DNA of 64,000 nt from Vagococcus lutrae (GCF_003987555.1 NZ_NGJW01000002.1:124001-188000), one strand, 5' to 3'. Positions 1 to 8,868 are shown, counted from the first letter of the stretch. Numbers and translations are program-made. The notes: a model not told the origin generated them from the sequence alone.

Positions 1-852
1 ATCGCGACAATCGTTGGATAACTTTGAGATACCTAATAAACCTGACTCTTTATTTAACATTTCCTTTATTTCAAACACGTCTTTTCCGGTTTTCTCAGCG
101 ATATAAGGTAAGATTTGAGGATCCACATCTCCTGAACGCGTCCCCATTACGATACCTGCCAATGGTGTAAAGCCCATTGAGTTATTAATCGTCTTACCGT
201 GACTTAAAGCTGATAAACTTCCCCCACTTCCTAAATGGCAAGAAATGACGCGGCCTAGCTTTTCTTCTGCCACATACTGCGGCAATTGTTCTGCAATATA
301 CTGATGGCTAATGCCGTGAAAACCATAGCGCTTAATCCCATATTCTTCATAAAAATGATAAGGAATTGCATAAACGTGTTTGTCTGGTGTAATTGTATGA
401 CTAAAAGATGTATCAAAAATAGCGACTGACGGAATCATTGGTAAAACATCACGAAAAGCTTTAATTCCAATTAGATTAACAGGATTATGGAGTGGGGATA
501 AGGTACCTAATTCACCTATTCGTTCCATAACTGTTTCATCAATAAGTGTGGCGCCTTTATAGTATGTCCCACCATGAGAAATCCGGTGTCCAATCCCTTC
601 AATATCTTCTAGACTATCCAATATACCAACATCCACCATTTCACGCATCAACCATTCAACCGCTTCACGATGATTATATACGGGGTGTTTCTTGATTGTT
701 TTTTCACCTTGATATTTATATGAAAATTGACTCGTCTGTTCTCCAATTCGTTCAAATTGACCTTCTAGCATGACAGTTTCGCTGGGCATTTCAAACAATT
801 TAAATTTTAAAGACGAGCTCCCTGAATTAATTGCCATAATTTTTTTTGACAT
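1..852 (-). CDS. ackA: Acetate kinase (partial, C-terminus outside window)
   Basis: The first 284 residues of an acetate kinase (acetyl-phosphate + ADP to acetate + ATP, cytoplasmic) are visible; the gene runs off the window start. The N-terminus has the ASKHA phosphate-1 signature (INSGSSSLKF after MSKKIMA), then GHRISHGG, the FDTSFS segment, YGFHGISH and a GTRSGDVDP loop, all typical of AckA. The ATG at 852 has GGAGAG about 7 bases upstream. It is the last visible gene of the pduL-eutE-ackA operon, 72 bases after eutE. It would convert the acyl-phosphate made by PduL into acid and ATP. Another acetate kinase may exist elsewhere, so this copy may be a dedicated, possibly propionate-accepting, one (inference). 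Confidence 0.95.
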   Translation of the reverse strand, partial: MSKKIMAINSGSSSLKFKLFEMPSETVMLEGQFERIGEQTSQFSYKYQGEKTIKKHPVYNHREAVEWLMREMVDVGILDSLEDIEGIGHRISHGGTYYKGATLIDETVMERIGELGTLSPLHNPVNLIGIKAFRDVLPMIPSVAIFDTSFSHTITPDKHVYAIPYHFYEEYGIKRYGFHGISHQYIAEQLPQYVAEEKLGRVISCHLGSGGSLSALSHGKTINNSMGFTPLAGIVMGTRSGDVDPQILPYIAEKTGKDVFEIKEMLNKESGLLGISKLSNDCRD

Positions 853-883
853 CTTGATTCTCTCCATCCATCTATTCAATAAG

Positions 884-917
884 TCAGAATAGACTTCCAA
901 ATGAAAGCCTATTCTGA
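884..917 (-). other. Intercistronic hairpin between eutE and ackA
   Basis: TCAGAATAG (884-892) pairs with CTATTCTGA (909-917). No T-run follows on the minus strand, so this looks like an mRNA-processing or stabilising hairpin within the operon rather than a terminator. Confidence 0.5.
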
Positions 918-924
918 TGTTGGT

Positions 925-2235
925 TTATCTGATTGAGAAACCTTCTAAAGCGTTCAAACGACGTCTTCTTGTAAATGTTTTAGCAGTCGTTGTTCCTTCA
1001 CCTGTTGCTGTACAAATAGTAAGAGCTGATGCACCCGTGTCACCTACTCCTGTACCAGCTGAAGAAGGACCATTTACAACAAAAATTGATGTGTTCATCA
1101 CATGTGCTGCACGGTTCATGTGAACAAGGTTTTGAGAGTGAATCGTTGCTGTATGACGACAGTTACGCTCTACTTCTAAACCAACTTTTAATAAGTCTTC
1201 AAAATCTTCAACCGTTACCACTGCTAGAATTGGCATTAACATTTCAATCACAACGAACGGATGATCTTTTTTCGCTTCTAAGATAATTAATTCTGGTTTA
1301 CCTTCGTAGTCAATTCCCGCTTCATCTAAGATAAATGTTGCATCTTTACCGATGTAAGGACGAGCTGGTTTGTTACCGTCTACTGTTAAGTTAACTAATT
1401 TATCAATATCTTTTTGATCAGTTAATAGTAATGCTTTATGTTTTTGCATTTCTTCGATTAATTGATCTTTAACAGCTTTCTCTACTAAACAGCTTTTTTC
1501 TGATGTACATAAAATGTTGTTATCAAACGCTGCACTTTCAGCAATATTTTTACCAGCTAACTCAATATCAGCCGTCGCATCAACCATTGCTGGTACGTTA
1601 CCTTCGCCTGCTCCGAACGCTTTCTTACCACTTTCCATAGCTTGTTTAACTAGAACTGGTCCGCCTGTGACAACTAAAGCGTCAATTAATGGATGTGTCA
1701 TCATTTGGTCAACTGCTTCTAGTGAAGGCTGCTCGATTGACACAACTAAGTTTTCATAGCCTGTTGCCTCATAGATAAATTCATTACATTTTTCAACAGC
1801 CCAACGAGAGATTTTTTTAGCACCTGGGTGAACACTGAAGTATACTGTGTTACCACCAGCTAGGAATTTAATCGCATTTGAGATAACAGTTTCAGCAGGG
1901 TTCGTACTTGGTGTGACTGCGCCAATTACGCCGTACGGTGCATATTCATACATAATCATACCGCCGTCACCTGTTTCAACATCGGGCATTAAAATTTCTG
2001 GTCCTGGTGTATTGTAAATAGCATTATTTAATTTCGCTAATTTTGCTTCTACCGTTCCCATACCTGTTTCTTCATGTGTTTCTTTAGCCATTTGATCTAA
2101 ATAAGGACGGAAACCATCTTTCATCGCTTCAATCGCTTTTACACGTGTCGCAATTGGTTCATGAATAAATTTATCCTCTGCTACCTTTGCTGCTTTAATT
2201 GCCTCATCAACTGTTTTAAAAATTCCTTTACTCAT
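925..2235 (-). CDS. eutE: CoA-acylating aldehyde dehydrogenase (EutE/PduP family)
   Basis: A 436-residue acylating aldehyde dehydrogenase that would convert acetaldehyde or propionaldehyde + CoA + NAD to acyl-CoA + NADH. The NAD-binding N-terminal half carries VTPSTNPAETVISN, the catalytic cysteine is C243 in NNILCTSEK, and a glycine-rich GAGEGNVP precedes it. The N-terminus (MSKGIFKTVDEAI) starts directly in the catalytic domain. The roughly 18-residue encapsulation peptide that targets PduP to microcompartments is absent, so it is probably a free cytosolic enzyme. The start is supported by AAGGAG 8 bases upstream of ATG 2235. It lies 24 bases after pduL in the same sigma-54-driven operon. 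Acetaldehyde versus propionaldehyde preference cannot be read from sequence. Confidence 0.9.
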   Translation of the reverse strand: MSKGIFKTVDEAIKAAKVAEDKFIHEPIATRVKAIEAMKDGFRPYLDQMAKETHEETGMGTVEAKLAKLNNAIYNTPGPEILMPDVETGDGGMIMYEYAPYGVIGAVTPSTNPAETVISNAIKFLAGGNTVYFSVHPGAKKISRWAVEKCNEFIYEATGYENLVVSIEQPSLEAVDQMMTHPLIDALVVTGGPVLVKQAMESGKKAFGAGEGNVPAMVDATADIELAGKNIAESAAFDNNILCTSEKSCLVEKAVKDQLIEEMQKHKALLLTDQKDIDKLVNLTVDGNKPARPYIGKDATFILDEAGIDYEGKPELIILEAKKDHPFVVIEMLMPILAVVTVEDFEDLLKVGLEVERNCRHTATIHSQNLVHMNRAAHVMNTSIFVVNGPSSAGTGVGDTGASALTICTATGEGTTTAKTFTRRRRLNALEGFSIR

Positions 2236-2259
2236 CGTTCATTCTCCTTATCGTTTGTT

Positions 2260-2844
2260 TTATTTATTTTTTTTAATAATAATGCCTGTACTTTGTGGGG
2301 TGATACCTGCGGCGTTTGCCTCATCAGTATCAATATGCATCTCTAAAACAAAATCGGGTGAAACTCGGACAATCACATCGTCATAAATCGTACGACGATC
2401 ATCGGAACCTAGTGAAACTTGAACTTCTTCATGGTCGACAACATTTAAACTCGTGGCTTCTTCAGGATTCATGTGAATATGTCGCTTAGCTGCGATTGCA
2501 CCTTTGACGACAATTTCCCCTTCTTCCGTTTTAACAGTAATATCACTGGCTTTGCTTAAATCACCAGACATCGCGATGGGTACGTTAATTCCAAGCGCGC
2601 GAGCATCAGTTAACGATACTTCGACCTGTGTTTCTTTTCTAAATGGTGCTAAAAGTCGGACGCGTTCAATCTGGCCTTTTGGACCGACAAGTGTTACGAG
2701 TTGATCTGCTGCGAAGACTCCCGGTTGTTTCAGCCAATTGCGAACACTCACTTCGGTATTTGGAAACAGTGTTTGATAATCTGCTTCTGACAGATGAATA
2801 TGCCGATTAGAAATACCGATTGGAATTGGCGTAGGGTTTAACAT
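2260..2844 (-). CDS. pduL: Phosphate acyltransferase (PduL family)
   Basis: A 194-residue PduL-type phosphotransacylase (acyl-CoA + phosphate to acyl-phosphate + CoA). Both characteristic His-rich metal-binding motifs are present, SNRHIHL near residue 15 and KRHIHMNPEEA near residue 118, in the duplicated PduL fold. The reading frame is open upstream to 2877, but ATG 2844 is preferred because AGAGGTGAT lies just upstream. The product has no N-terminal encapsulation extension. It heads the operon pduL-eutE-ackA and hands acyl-phosphate to AckA. The use of PduL rather than an ordinary Pta, together with EutE, points to a dedicated aldehyde-oxidising branch. Confidence 0.92.
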   Translation of the reverse strand: MLNPTPIPIGISNRHIHLSEADYQTLFPNTEVSVRNWLKQPGVFAADQLVTLVGPKGQIERVRLLAPFRKETQVEVSLTDARALGINVPIAMSGDLSKASDITVKTEEGEIVVKGAIAAKRHIHMNPEEATSLNVVDHEEVQVSLGSDDRRTIYDDVIVRVSPDFVLEMHIDTDEANAAGITPQSTGIIIKKNK

Positions 2845-2887
2845 AATACGTATCACCTCTTTCTCATTTGTTCTCACTTTTATATAA

Positions 2888-2902
2888 GCAACTCTCGTGC
2901 CA
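2888..2902 (-). promoter_or_regulatory. Sigma-54 (-24/-12) promoter of pduL-eutE-ackA
   Basis: The minus strand reads TGGCACGAGAGTTGC, an exact match to the sigma-54 consensus TGGCACG-N4-TTGC with GG and GC 10 bases apart. It lies 44 bases upstream of the pduL start codon. Confidence 0.9.
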
Positions 2903-2975
2903 ACTTTGTGAAATTCAACAAAACTGATACATCAACTTTTCAAAGTAAGCCTTTTCATTATATCTTTAAAAGCTA

Positions 2976-3010
2976 GACAAATGCTGTCTGTTTTTCAGAC
3001 AACACTTGTC
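2976..3010. promoter_or_regulatory. Candidate upstream activator sites (two tandem dyads)
   Basis: Two related 13-bp dyads, GACAAATGCTGTC (2976-2988) and GACAACACTTGTC (2998-3010), share the form GACAA-N3-yTGTC. They are centred 22 bp apart, about two helical turns. They sit about 80 and 100 bp upstream of the -24 element, the usual place for sigma-54 enhancer sites. The two dyads can also fold together as one long hairpin just after mmsA, but no clear T-run follows it. Candidate only. Confidence 0.5.
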
Positions 3011-3041
3011 ATGATTATTAGACACTTGCTTTCACAAAGAA

Positions 3042-4487
3042 TTAATACATAGCTGTTACTACTTTTTTACGTGTATAGAAATGAACACCATCTTTACCAT
3101 TTGCATGTAAGTCGCCATAGAATGATTTTTTGTAACCAGAGAATGGGAAGAAAGCCATTGGAGCTGGCACACCCAAGTTAATGCCTAACATACCTGCATC
3201 AATATTGTCGCGGAAGTGACGAATGGCTTTTGCGCTGTCAGTATACAAACATGCACCGTTAGCAAACTCAGACTGATTCGTTAGAGCAATCGCTTCTTCT
3301 AGTGTTTCAACACGCACGATAGAGAGAACAGGAGCAAAGATTTCTTCTTGCCAAATCTTCATATCAGTATTGACATGATCAAAGATAGTTGCACCGACAA
3401 AGTAACCTGATTCATCGACATGAGCATCTAAACGGCCATCTCTTACAAGAGTAGCTCCTGATTCTTCTCCAGATTTAATATAACCGAGTGTTTTTTCCTT
3501 ATGAGATTCTCGAATAACCGGGCCTAAAAAGACATTTTCTTCTAAACCATTTCCCACTTTTATGTCGTCAGCTGCTTTTTTCAGACGCTCTACTAATTCA
3601 TCTGCTACATCTCCAACTGCGACAACGACAGCCGCCGCCATACAGCGCTCTCCTGCTGAACCAAAGGCCGCACTTGTAATATTACGAACGGTTAAGTCTA
3701 AATCGGCATCTGGAAGTACAATCGAATGGTTTTTGGCACCGGCTAGCGCTTGAACACGTTTACCATGTGCTGCCGCTGTTTGATACACATATTTTGCAAC
3801 AGGTTCTGAACCGACAAACGACACAGCTTTTACTTGTTCATGCGTTAAGATTTGGTTGACAACATCATGTGCCCCATGAACAATATTAAAGATACCTTTA
3901 GGGAAGCCAGCTTCAACGGTTAATTCAGCCAAGCGATTTGCTAATAAAGGTGTTCTTTCAGATGGCTTTAAGATAAATGTATTACCCGTTGCAAGCGCCA
4001 TTGGGAACATCCATGCCGGCACCATCATCGGGAAGTTAAATGGTGTAATTCCCCCAACAATCCCTAATGGATAGCGGAACATACTAGATTCAACACCTGT
4101 TGCAATATCAGGTAGCGTGTCACCCATCATCAACGTTGGCACACCAGAAGCAAATTCCACGTTTTCAATTCCACGCTGGACTTCACCGCGTGCTTCTGAA
4201 AAACTCTTTCCATTTTCAATCGTAATAATTTCTGCTAATTCATCCCAGTGTTTTACTAACAATTGTTGGAATTTAAACATTAAGCGCGCACGTCTAGGGA
4301 CAGGCGTTTTACTCCATGTTTTAAATGCTTCATCTGCTGCATCTACTGCTAGTTGAAAGTCATCTTCGTTAGAAAGTGGCACTTGAGCTAAAATCTCACC
4401 TGTCGCTGGATTTGGAACGTCTTCATAGACTGTTGATTTTGCTGTTACCCATTCACCATTGATAAAGTTTTTTAATTGTTTTGTCAT
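3042..4487 (-). CDS. mmsA: (Methyl)malonate-semialdehyde dehydrogenase, CoA-acylating
   Basis: A 481-residue ALDH-superfamily protein of the MmsA/IolA type. It would convert malonate semialdehyde to acetyl-CoA + CO2, or methylmalonate semialdehyde to propionyl-CoA + CO2, with NAD. Visible features are [25 protein letters not shown], the nucleotide-binding [13 protein letters not shown] and the catalytic Cys282 in [12 protein letters not shown]. The C-terminus [20 protein letters not shown] is typical of MmsA. ATG 4487 has AAGGAG 8 bases upstream. It is 16 bases downstream of the iron alcohol dehydrogenase in one operon. The acyl-CoA product is the substrate of the neighbouring PduL. No inositol-degradation genes are near, so an iol role is unlikely. 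Confidence 0.88.
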   Translation of the reverse strand: MTKQLKNFINGEWVTAKSTVYEDVPNPATGEILAQVPLSNEDDFQLAVDAADEAFKTWSKTPVPRRARLMFKFQQLLVKHWDELAEIITIENGKSFSEARGEVQRGIENVEFASGVPTLMMGDTLPDIATGVESSMFRYPLGIVGGITPFNFPMMVPAWMFPMALATGNTFILKPSERTPLLANRLAELTVEAGFPKGIFNIVHGAHDVVNQILTHEQVKAVSFVGSEPVAKYVYQTAAAHGKRVQALAGAKNHSIVLPDADLDLTVRNITSAAFGSAGERCMAAAVVVAVGDVADELVERLKKAADDIKVGNGLEENVFLGPVIRESHKEKTLGYIKSGEESGATLVRDGRLDAHVDESGYFVGATIFDHVNTDMKIWQEEIFAPVLSIVRVETLEEAIALTNQSEFANGACLYTDSAKAIRHFRDNIDAGMLGINLGVPAPMAFFPFSGYKKSFYGDLHANGKDGVHFYTRKKVVTAMY

Positions 4488-4503
4488 CTTCTATTCTCCT
4501 TTT

Positions 4504-5685
4504 TTATTTTGAAAAATCATATCGGAAACACGTGCGGTATAAATCAACGACTTCTGCGTGACTTGGGACACGAGGATTATTAGCGGGACTACCACTATCA
4601 AGGGCATCCGTTGCCATTTTATCTAACGCCGCTTCAAAGGCCTTTTCATCAATACCCCAATCATGCATGTTAGGAATTTCTAATACGTGGCAGAGTCGTT
4701 TAATTTCTTTAATCAATTCGTCGACTAATTGAGATTGACTCATCCCATTAGTTTCTTGTAAAACGACTTTTGCTACTTTAGCAAGTGAAGGTTCACATTC
4801 TTCGCGAGTAAACTCTAAAACTGCCGGAAGTAACATCGCATTCGATACACCATGTGGTACATGGAACATCGCTCCCATCGGACGACTCATCCCGTGAACC
4901 AATGTCACGGAAGCATTTGAAAATGCAATGCCTGCTTGTAACGCTGCTAATGACACTTCTTGTCGCGCTTGAACATTGTCACCATTGTGATACACTTCTT
5001 CGATATTCGACATAATCGCTTCAATCGCATGGGTTGAAAAGATTTCTGTCATAGGCTGTGCTTTTTTTGAAATCAATGATTCCATGGCATGACATAATGC
5101 ATCAATCGCTGTGGCTGCTGTGACATGTTTTGGTGCGGTCATCGTCAACATAGGATCGACTAGCGCAACAGTCGGCAAGAAAGCATGATGCTTGATCATC
5201 ATCTTAATATTTTCTTTCGTGTTCGTAATCACTGTCACATCTGTTGCTTCTGACCCAGTACCAGCTGTTGTTGGGATTAAAACCATTGGCACTGACGGTG
5301 CAAGAATATCGCGGCGTTTCATGCCGTATTCATTGATATTTCCGCCGTTAGTCGCAACCATTGCAACTGCCTTTGCCGTATCTAAACAACTTCCGCCGCC
5401 AATAGACACGATACAATCACAAGCTTCGCTTTGATAGATTGCCAAAGCATCCGCCACAAAATCATCGGTCGGTTCAGTATTAGCTCCGAGATATAACGCT
5501 GCTGTGACCCCTTCGTCTTCTAATAAATGGACAACGCGGTCTACATGACCGATTTGCTCCATCATTTCATCACTAACGATTAAAGCTTTTTTCCCTAACT
5601 CAGCCGTCAATGTGCCGAGATGGTCAAGAGCGCCTTCACCGTAATAAACGTGAGCTGGCATCTCAAATTTTGCTATTTGATTCAT
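4504..5685 (-). CDS. Iron-containing alcohol dehydrogenase (group III)
   Basis: A 393-residue Fe-ADH that would interconvert an alcohol or hydroxyacid and the aldehyde with NAD(H). The coenzyme motif GGGSCLDTAK (residues 97-106) and all four canonical metal ligands are visible: D195 and H199 in IDALCHA, H264 in LVHGMS and H278 in HVPHG. ATG 5685 is chosen over longer upstream frames because AGGAGGAAAGA lies directly before it and the sigma-54 promoter ends at 5724. It leads the adh-mmsA operon. A 3-hydroxyacid substrate giving a semialdehyde for MmsA is plausible, as is simple ethanol or 1,3-propanediol chemistry; the sequence does not decide. Confidence 0.9.
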   Translation of the reverse strand: MNQIAKFEMPAHVYYGEGALDHLGTLTAELGKKALIVSDEMMEQIGHVDRVVHLLEDEGVTAALYLGANTEPTDDFVADALAIYQSEACDCIVSIGGGSCLDTAKAVAMVATNGGNINEYGMKRRDILAPSVPMVLIPTTAGTGSEATDVTVITNTKENIKMMIKHHAFLPTVALVDPMLTMTAPKHVTAATAIDALCHAMESLISKKAQPMTEIFSTHAIEAIMSNIEEVYHNGDNVQARQEVSLAALQAGIAFSNASVTLVHGMSRPMGAMFHVPHGVSNAMLLPAVLEFTREECEPSLAKVAKVVLQETNGMSQSQLVDELIKEIKRLCHVLEIPNMHDWGIDEKAFEAALDKMATDALDSGSPANNPRVPSHAEVVDLYRTCFRYDFSK

Positions 5686-5723
5686 CTTTCTTTCCTCCTT
5701 ACTCATTTTCTGTCTTACTATGA

Positions 5724-5738
5724 GCAAGTTACATGCCA
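5724..5738 (-). promoter_or_regulatory. Sigma-54 (-24/-12) promoter of adh-mmsA
   Basis: The minus strand reads TGGCATGTAACTTGC, matching TGGCAyG-N4-TTGC with exact GG-10-GC spacing. It is 38 bases upstream of the alcohol dehydrogenase ATG, giving a short leader that contains the AGGAGG ribosome-binding site. Confidence 0.88.
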
Positions 5739-5766
5739 ACTTTAAAAGTAAGCGATATCACGGTTA

Positions 5767-5814
5767 AAACAAAAACAAATACGCTAAGCGTTCTAATAAC
5801 GAACACTTAGCGTA
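5767..5814 (-). terminator. Rho-independent terminator of the sigma-54 activator gene
   Basis: Arms TACGCTAAGCGTTC (5780-5793) and GAACACTTAGCGTA (5801-5814), with one mismatch, are followed on the minus strand by TTTGTTTTTGTTTT. It lies just after the activator stop codon. Its position about 40-75 bp upstream of the adh -24 box means an additional enhancer role cannot be excluded. Confidence 0.8.
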
Positions 5815-5828
5815 TGATAAACAGACAC

Positions 5829-7562
5829 TTATGAGGAAATGTCATATTTTGAAAGTTTTTGGTAGAGCGTTCCTCGTTGAATACCAAGTAATTTTGCCGC
5901 TTCGGATTTATTGCCATTTGTTTGCTTCAACATATCAATAATCAAATCACGCTCGTTTTGTTCCATCGGAGTAAGATGCGACCATTCTTTTTCTTCCTCT
6001 AAAATATCAGCAGGTAAGTCTGCCGTGGTAATTTTATTACCTTCTGTTAAAACAACCATCGTTTCACACACATTAATCAACTGACGCACGTTTCCGGGCC
6101 AATTATACGCGACAAGTTTCTCCATCGCTTCATGTGTGAGATGTTTCATCGGCAAACCATATTCATGGGCTACTCTTTTTAAATGAAAATCAATAAATAA
6201 CGGGATATCTTGTCGTCGTTCTTTTAATGACGGCAATTTTAACGGGATAACATGAATACGATAATATAAATCCTCTCTAAAAGTACCTTCCTTCACCATT
6301 TGTTTAATATCTCGGTGAGTGGCAGCAATCACACGAACTTTGACTTGCTTAGGCAAAGCAGAGCCCACTTTTTCAATCGTTTGTTCTTGAAGAACGCGTA
6401 AAAGTTTCGCTTGAAGTGTATACGGCATATCTCCGATTTCATCTAAAAAAATCGTGCCATTATCAGCCATTTCAAACTTTCCAACCTTACCACCCTTTTT
6501 CGCATCTGTAAATGCTCCTTCTTCATAACCAAATAATTCTGATTCCATGAGTGATTCTGGTATGGCAGAGCAGTTTACTGTCACAAACTTCCCATCAGCT
6601 ACTGGACTCATGTCGTGAATGGCTCGTGCGAAAACTTCCTTTCCCGTCCCACTTTCGCCTGAAATAAAAACCGTTGCCGTTGTCTGAGCCGCTCGTATAG
6701 CTTGGCGTTTTGTCTCTTGAATGGCGGGTGATTTTCCTAATACTTTTTGAAAAACATGGTCTTTCGTTGCTTCTAGCACCACGTCCGGTTCCTGTTCATT
6801 TTGTTGAACGGTTAAATTATCTAATATACGGTTCAGTTCTAAAACATCTTGAAAAACTAACATTCCGATTGCACCGTCAGCCCGTTGATTTTTGAAAATA
6901 GGAATACGATGAACAATCAGCTCGTGTCCACGTATACGTTGAATATACCCACGCTCTTCTTTCCCAGTTTTCGCGATAATATGTAGTCGAGTGTTTTCAA
7001 TCACATCCGCCACATGTCTTCCAATTACTTCCTCACGGGTCATATCAATTAAACGACAGTATGACTCATTAATTTCTTGAATGTAGCCTTGTCGATTGAC
7101 GACAACAATTCCTTCATACGCTGATTCCAAAACTTGTTTTAAGGTTTCAGAATAGTCAATTTTTTGACGTGCTCGCTCGAGCTGATAAGTATTAGAGCGA
7201 ATAATATCAGTACGCGTAATGATTCCTTGTAATATTCCATCTTTGTCAACTACTGGTAGACAGCCTTCTATCATTTCGGAGGCTTCTTTAATCGTTGTCT
7301 GTGGTAACACTGTTTTAGCATTGACAAGCATGATTTCTGATACATTTTTATGAAATAAACTTTCTTCGTTAAAGTAATTCATTAAAACGGTTTTGGAAAC
7401 TAACCCTTGATACTCCTTTAACTCATTCACCACAGGTAAACCAAAAATTGTTTGATTTTCTAGTATTTGAATAGCTTGCTGAACGGACTGATCCTGATAA
7501 ACGGTAATCACATTTTTAGTCATCCACTTACTGACAGGATCTGCATTAATAATTGGTTGCAT
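5829..7562 (-). CDS. Sigma-54-dependent activator with CBS pair, PAS, AAA+ and Fis HTH
   Basis: A 577-residue enhancer-binding protein. In order it has a CBS pair (about 5-125), a PAS domain (about 140-250, with [14 protein letters not shown]), an AAA+ domain and a C-terminal Fis-type HTH ([18 protein letters not shown]). The AAA+ domain has Walker A GESGTGKE, Walker [11 protein letters not shown] and the WPGNVRQL motif. The sigma-54 contact loop reads GAFTDA rather than the canonical GAFTGA. ATG 7562 is preferred because AGAGGG lies upstream; ATG 7586 has AGGA immediately adjacent, which is too close. It is adjacent to both sigma-54 promoters and almost certainly controls adh-mmsA and pduL-eutE-ackA. 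CBS domains suggest sensing of an adenine nucleotide or CoA-like ligand (inference). Confidence 0.92.
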   Translation of the reverse strand: MQPIINADPVSKWMTKNVITVYQDQSVQQAIQILENQTIFGLPVVNELKEYQGLVSKTVLMNYFNEESLFHKNVSEIMLVNAKTVLPQTTIKEASEMIEGCLPVVDKDGILQGIITRTDIIRSNTYQLERARQKIDYSETLKQVLESAYEGIVVVNRQGYIQEINESYCRLIDMTREEVIGRHVADVIENTRLHIIAKTGKEERGYIQRIRGHELIVHRIPIFKNQRADGAIGMLVFQDVLELNRILDNLTVQQNEQEPDVVLEATKDHVFQKVLGKSPAIQETKRQAIRAAQTTATVFISGESGTGKEVFARAIHDMSPVADGKFVTVNCSAIPESLMESELFGYEEGAFTDAKKGGKVGKFEMADNGTIFLDEIGDMPYTLQAKLLRVLQEQTIEKVGSALPKQVKVRVIAATHRDIKQMVKEGTFREDLYYRIHVIPLKLPSLKERRQDIPLFIDFHLKRVAHEYGLPMKHLTHEAMEKLVAYNWPGNVRQLINVCETMVVLTEGNKITTADLPADILEEEKEWSHLTPMEQNERDLIIDMLKQTNGNKSEAAKLLGIQRGTLYQKLSKYDISS

Positions 7563-7665
7563 GGAAACGCCCTCTTTCTCACTCATTCCTAAACTTACTC
7601 TATCAAATAAAGAATACCATATAATATAACAAAGTAAACGCTTTAAAATAATTAGCTTTAACCAA

Positions 7666-7695
7666 TAAAAAAAAGCCAGTAATCATTTACTGGCT
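7666..7695 (-). terminator. Terminator of the DUF871 gene
   Basis: AGCCAGTAA / TTTACTGGCT stem (7674-7695) followed on the minus strand by a run of T (A-run 7666-7674 on plus). Confidence 0.88.
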
Positions 7696-7707
7696 AATTG
7701 AACGATG

Positions 7708-8799
7708 TTATTTATTTTCAATTAATTTAAAGCTTGACCATGGTTGTAAGAAGTCAAGTAAGAATAATTCATCCTCACTAATTTTTCCTACCACGTTCAC
7801 TCGACCGTCATTCTTCATCTCTTTCAAGGCAATTTGTGTTTCACCTTTATATTGACCGAATTCAACATTATCAATTAAGACGTCACCTTTTTTAATATCA
7901 ACAGTATTATGTGGTGGAAATTCACGGTCTTTATAGTAGACACGAGTCATCGTGGAACGCATCATGTATTCAGAACGATCTCCTCGATAGCTATGTAAGT
8001 TATCAAACAGACACACACGCTCATTTTCTGTGATTCCCTCATGCACATCCACTTTAATAGTAGGAAAATCTGCAAAGAAAGCTTCGGACATAGCTTTTAA
8101 TTCCGCTTCGGAAGCATACGCATTTCCGATAATAATATCATCAATTAAACCTGTTAAAACAAGGTGTTTGACTTGTGTCGCAATATCCAGTTCGCGATGG
8201 TCTTCTAATGTACATAAACCATCTTGTGTTGGCCAAGGTCCAAATGTCGCTGCTTGAGAGTTAACAAAAGCCATTGTATTTAGATTATAGTTTCTAAATT
8301 TTTCAGAGCAAAAGACAAAATGATCGTAACCTAAACCTGAATAACGGTGCGGATAGAAGTTATGTGAACCTAAAAGGTTTTGAGTATTAGGTGAATAGCT
8401 CATAATATTGTCAACATAGCTAGTACCTGTACTCATGTTGATTTCAATTTTTAAGTTATATGGATTACGTGTCATTTTAGCTTCTTCCTGACCTGTCATC
8501 CCAATATCTAAACGGACACCATCTGCTCCTAATTCATGGAAAAATGATAAATCATCATACGAAATGCCTAGTTGATCAAATAAACCCGGGTTAATATCAA
8601 CCATTACTTCAAAATCTAATTGATTGGCATAATCAATGACATCTTTAAACTCTTTTAGCACTTTTTCTTTGTCATCTGTAATTTGTAACAAACTTGTAAA
8701 CACACGTTTAAAACCGTATTTATGTGCTAAATCTAAATACGCTTTATCTTTCTCTAAAGTTGAACGCTCTGGGTATAATGAAATACCTAATTTTCCCAT
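7708..8799 (-). CDS. DUF871 / MupG-family protein (6-phospho-N-acetylmuramidase-like)
   Basis: A 363-residue protein of the DUF871 family, which includes Staphylococcus MupG, a 6-phospho-N-acetylmuramidase that splits MurNAc-6P-GlcNAc during cell-wall recycling. The N-terminal TIM-barrel starts with MGKLGISLYPERSTLEKD. The family signatures LGADGVRLDIGMTG, INMSTGTSYVDN, GSHNFYPHRYSGLG and FGPWPTQDGLCTLEDHR are visible, and a small C-terminal beta domain follows. AGGAGG lies before ATG 8799. The gene is monocistronic here, without the PTS or MurR-type genes that often accompany it. Some family members are annotated only as outer-surface proteins, so the exact substrate is inferred from family. 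Confidence 0.85.
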   Translation of the reverse strand: MGKLGISLYPERSTLEKDKAYLDLAHKYGFKRVFTSLLQITDDKEKVLKEFKDVIDYANQLDFEVMVDINPGLFDQLGISYDDLSFFHELGADGVRLDIGMTGQEEAKMTRNPYNLKIEINMSTGTSYVDNIMSYSPNTQNLLGSHNFYPHRYSGLGYDHFVFCSEKFRNYNLNTMAFVNSQAATFGPWPTQDGLCTLEDHRELDIATQVKHLVLTGLIDDIIIGNAYASEAELKAMSEAFFADFPTIKVDVHEGITENERVCLFDNLHSYRGDRSEYMMRSTMTRVYYKDREFPPHNTVDIKKGDVLIDNVEFGQYKGETQIALKEMKNDGRVNVVGKISEDELFLLDFLQPWSSFKLIENK

Positions 8800-8832
8800 G
8801 GGTAATTCCTCCTAAATTTAAACGATAGGTCT

Positions 8833-8868
8833 ATTATAACACCGTTTTCAGATTAGTCGAGAAAACGG
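8833..8868 (-). promoter_or_regulatory. Promoter region with candidate operator palindrome of the mupG-like gene
   Basis: A minus-strand TATAAT lies at 8833-8838. Immediately upstream, CCGTTTTC (8842-8849) and GAAAACGG (8861-8868) form a perfect 8-bp inverted repeat with an 11-base spacer over the -35 region. No good -35 hexamer is visible, which fits a regulated promoter. The cognate regulator is not in the window. Confidence 0.5.

Noticed and set aside
5780-5814. Inverted repeat upstream of the adh sigma-54 promoter considered as an enhancer site
   Set aside because: It directly follows the activator stop codon and is trailed by a T-rich run on the minus strand, so a terminator explains it; the enhancer idea is only kept as a secondary possibility.
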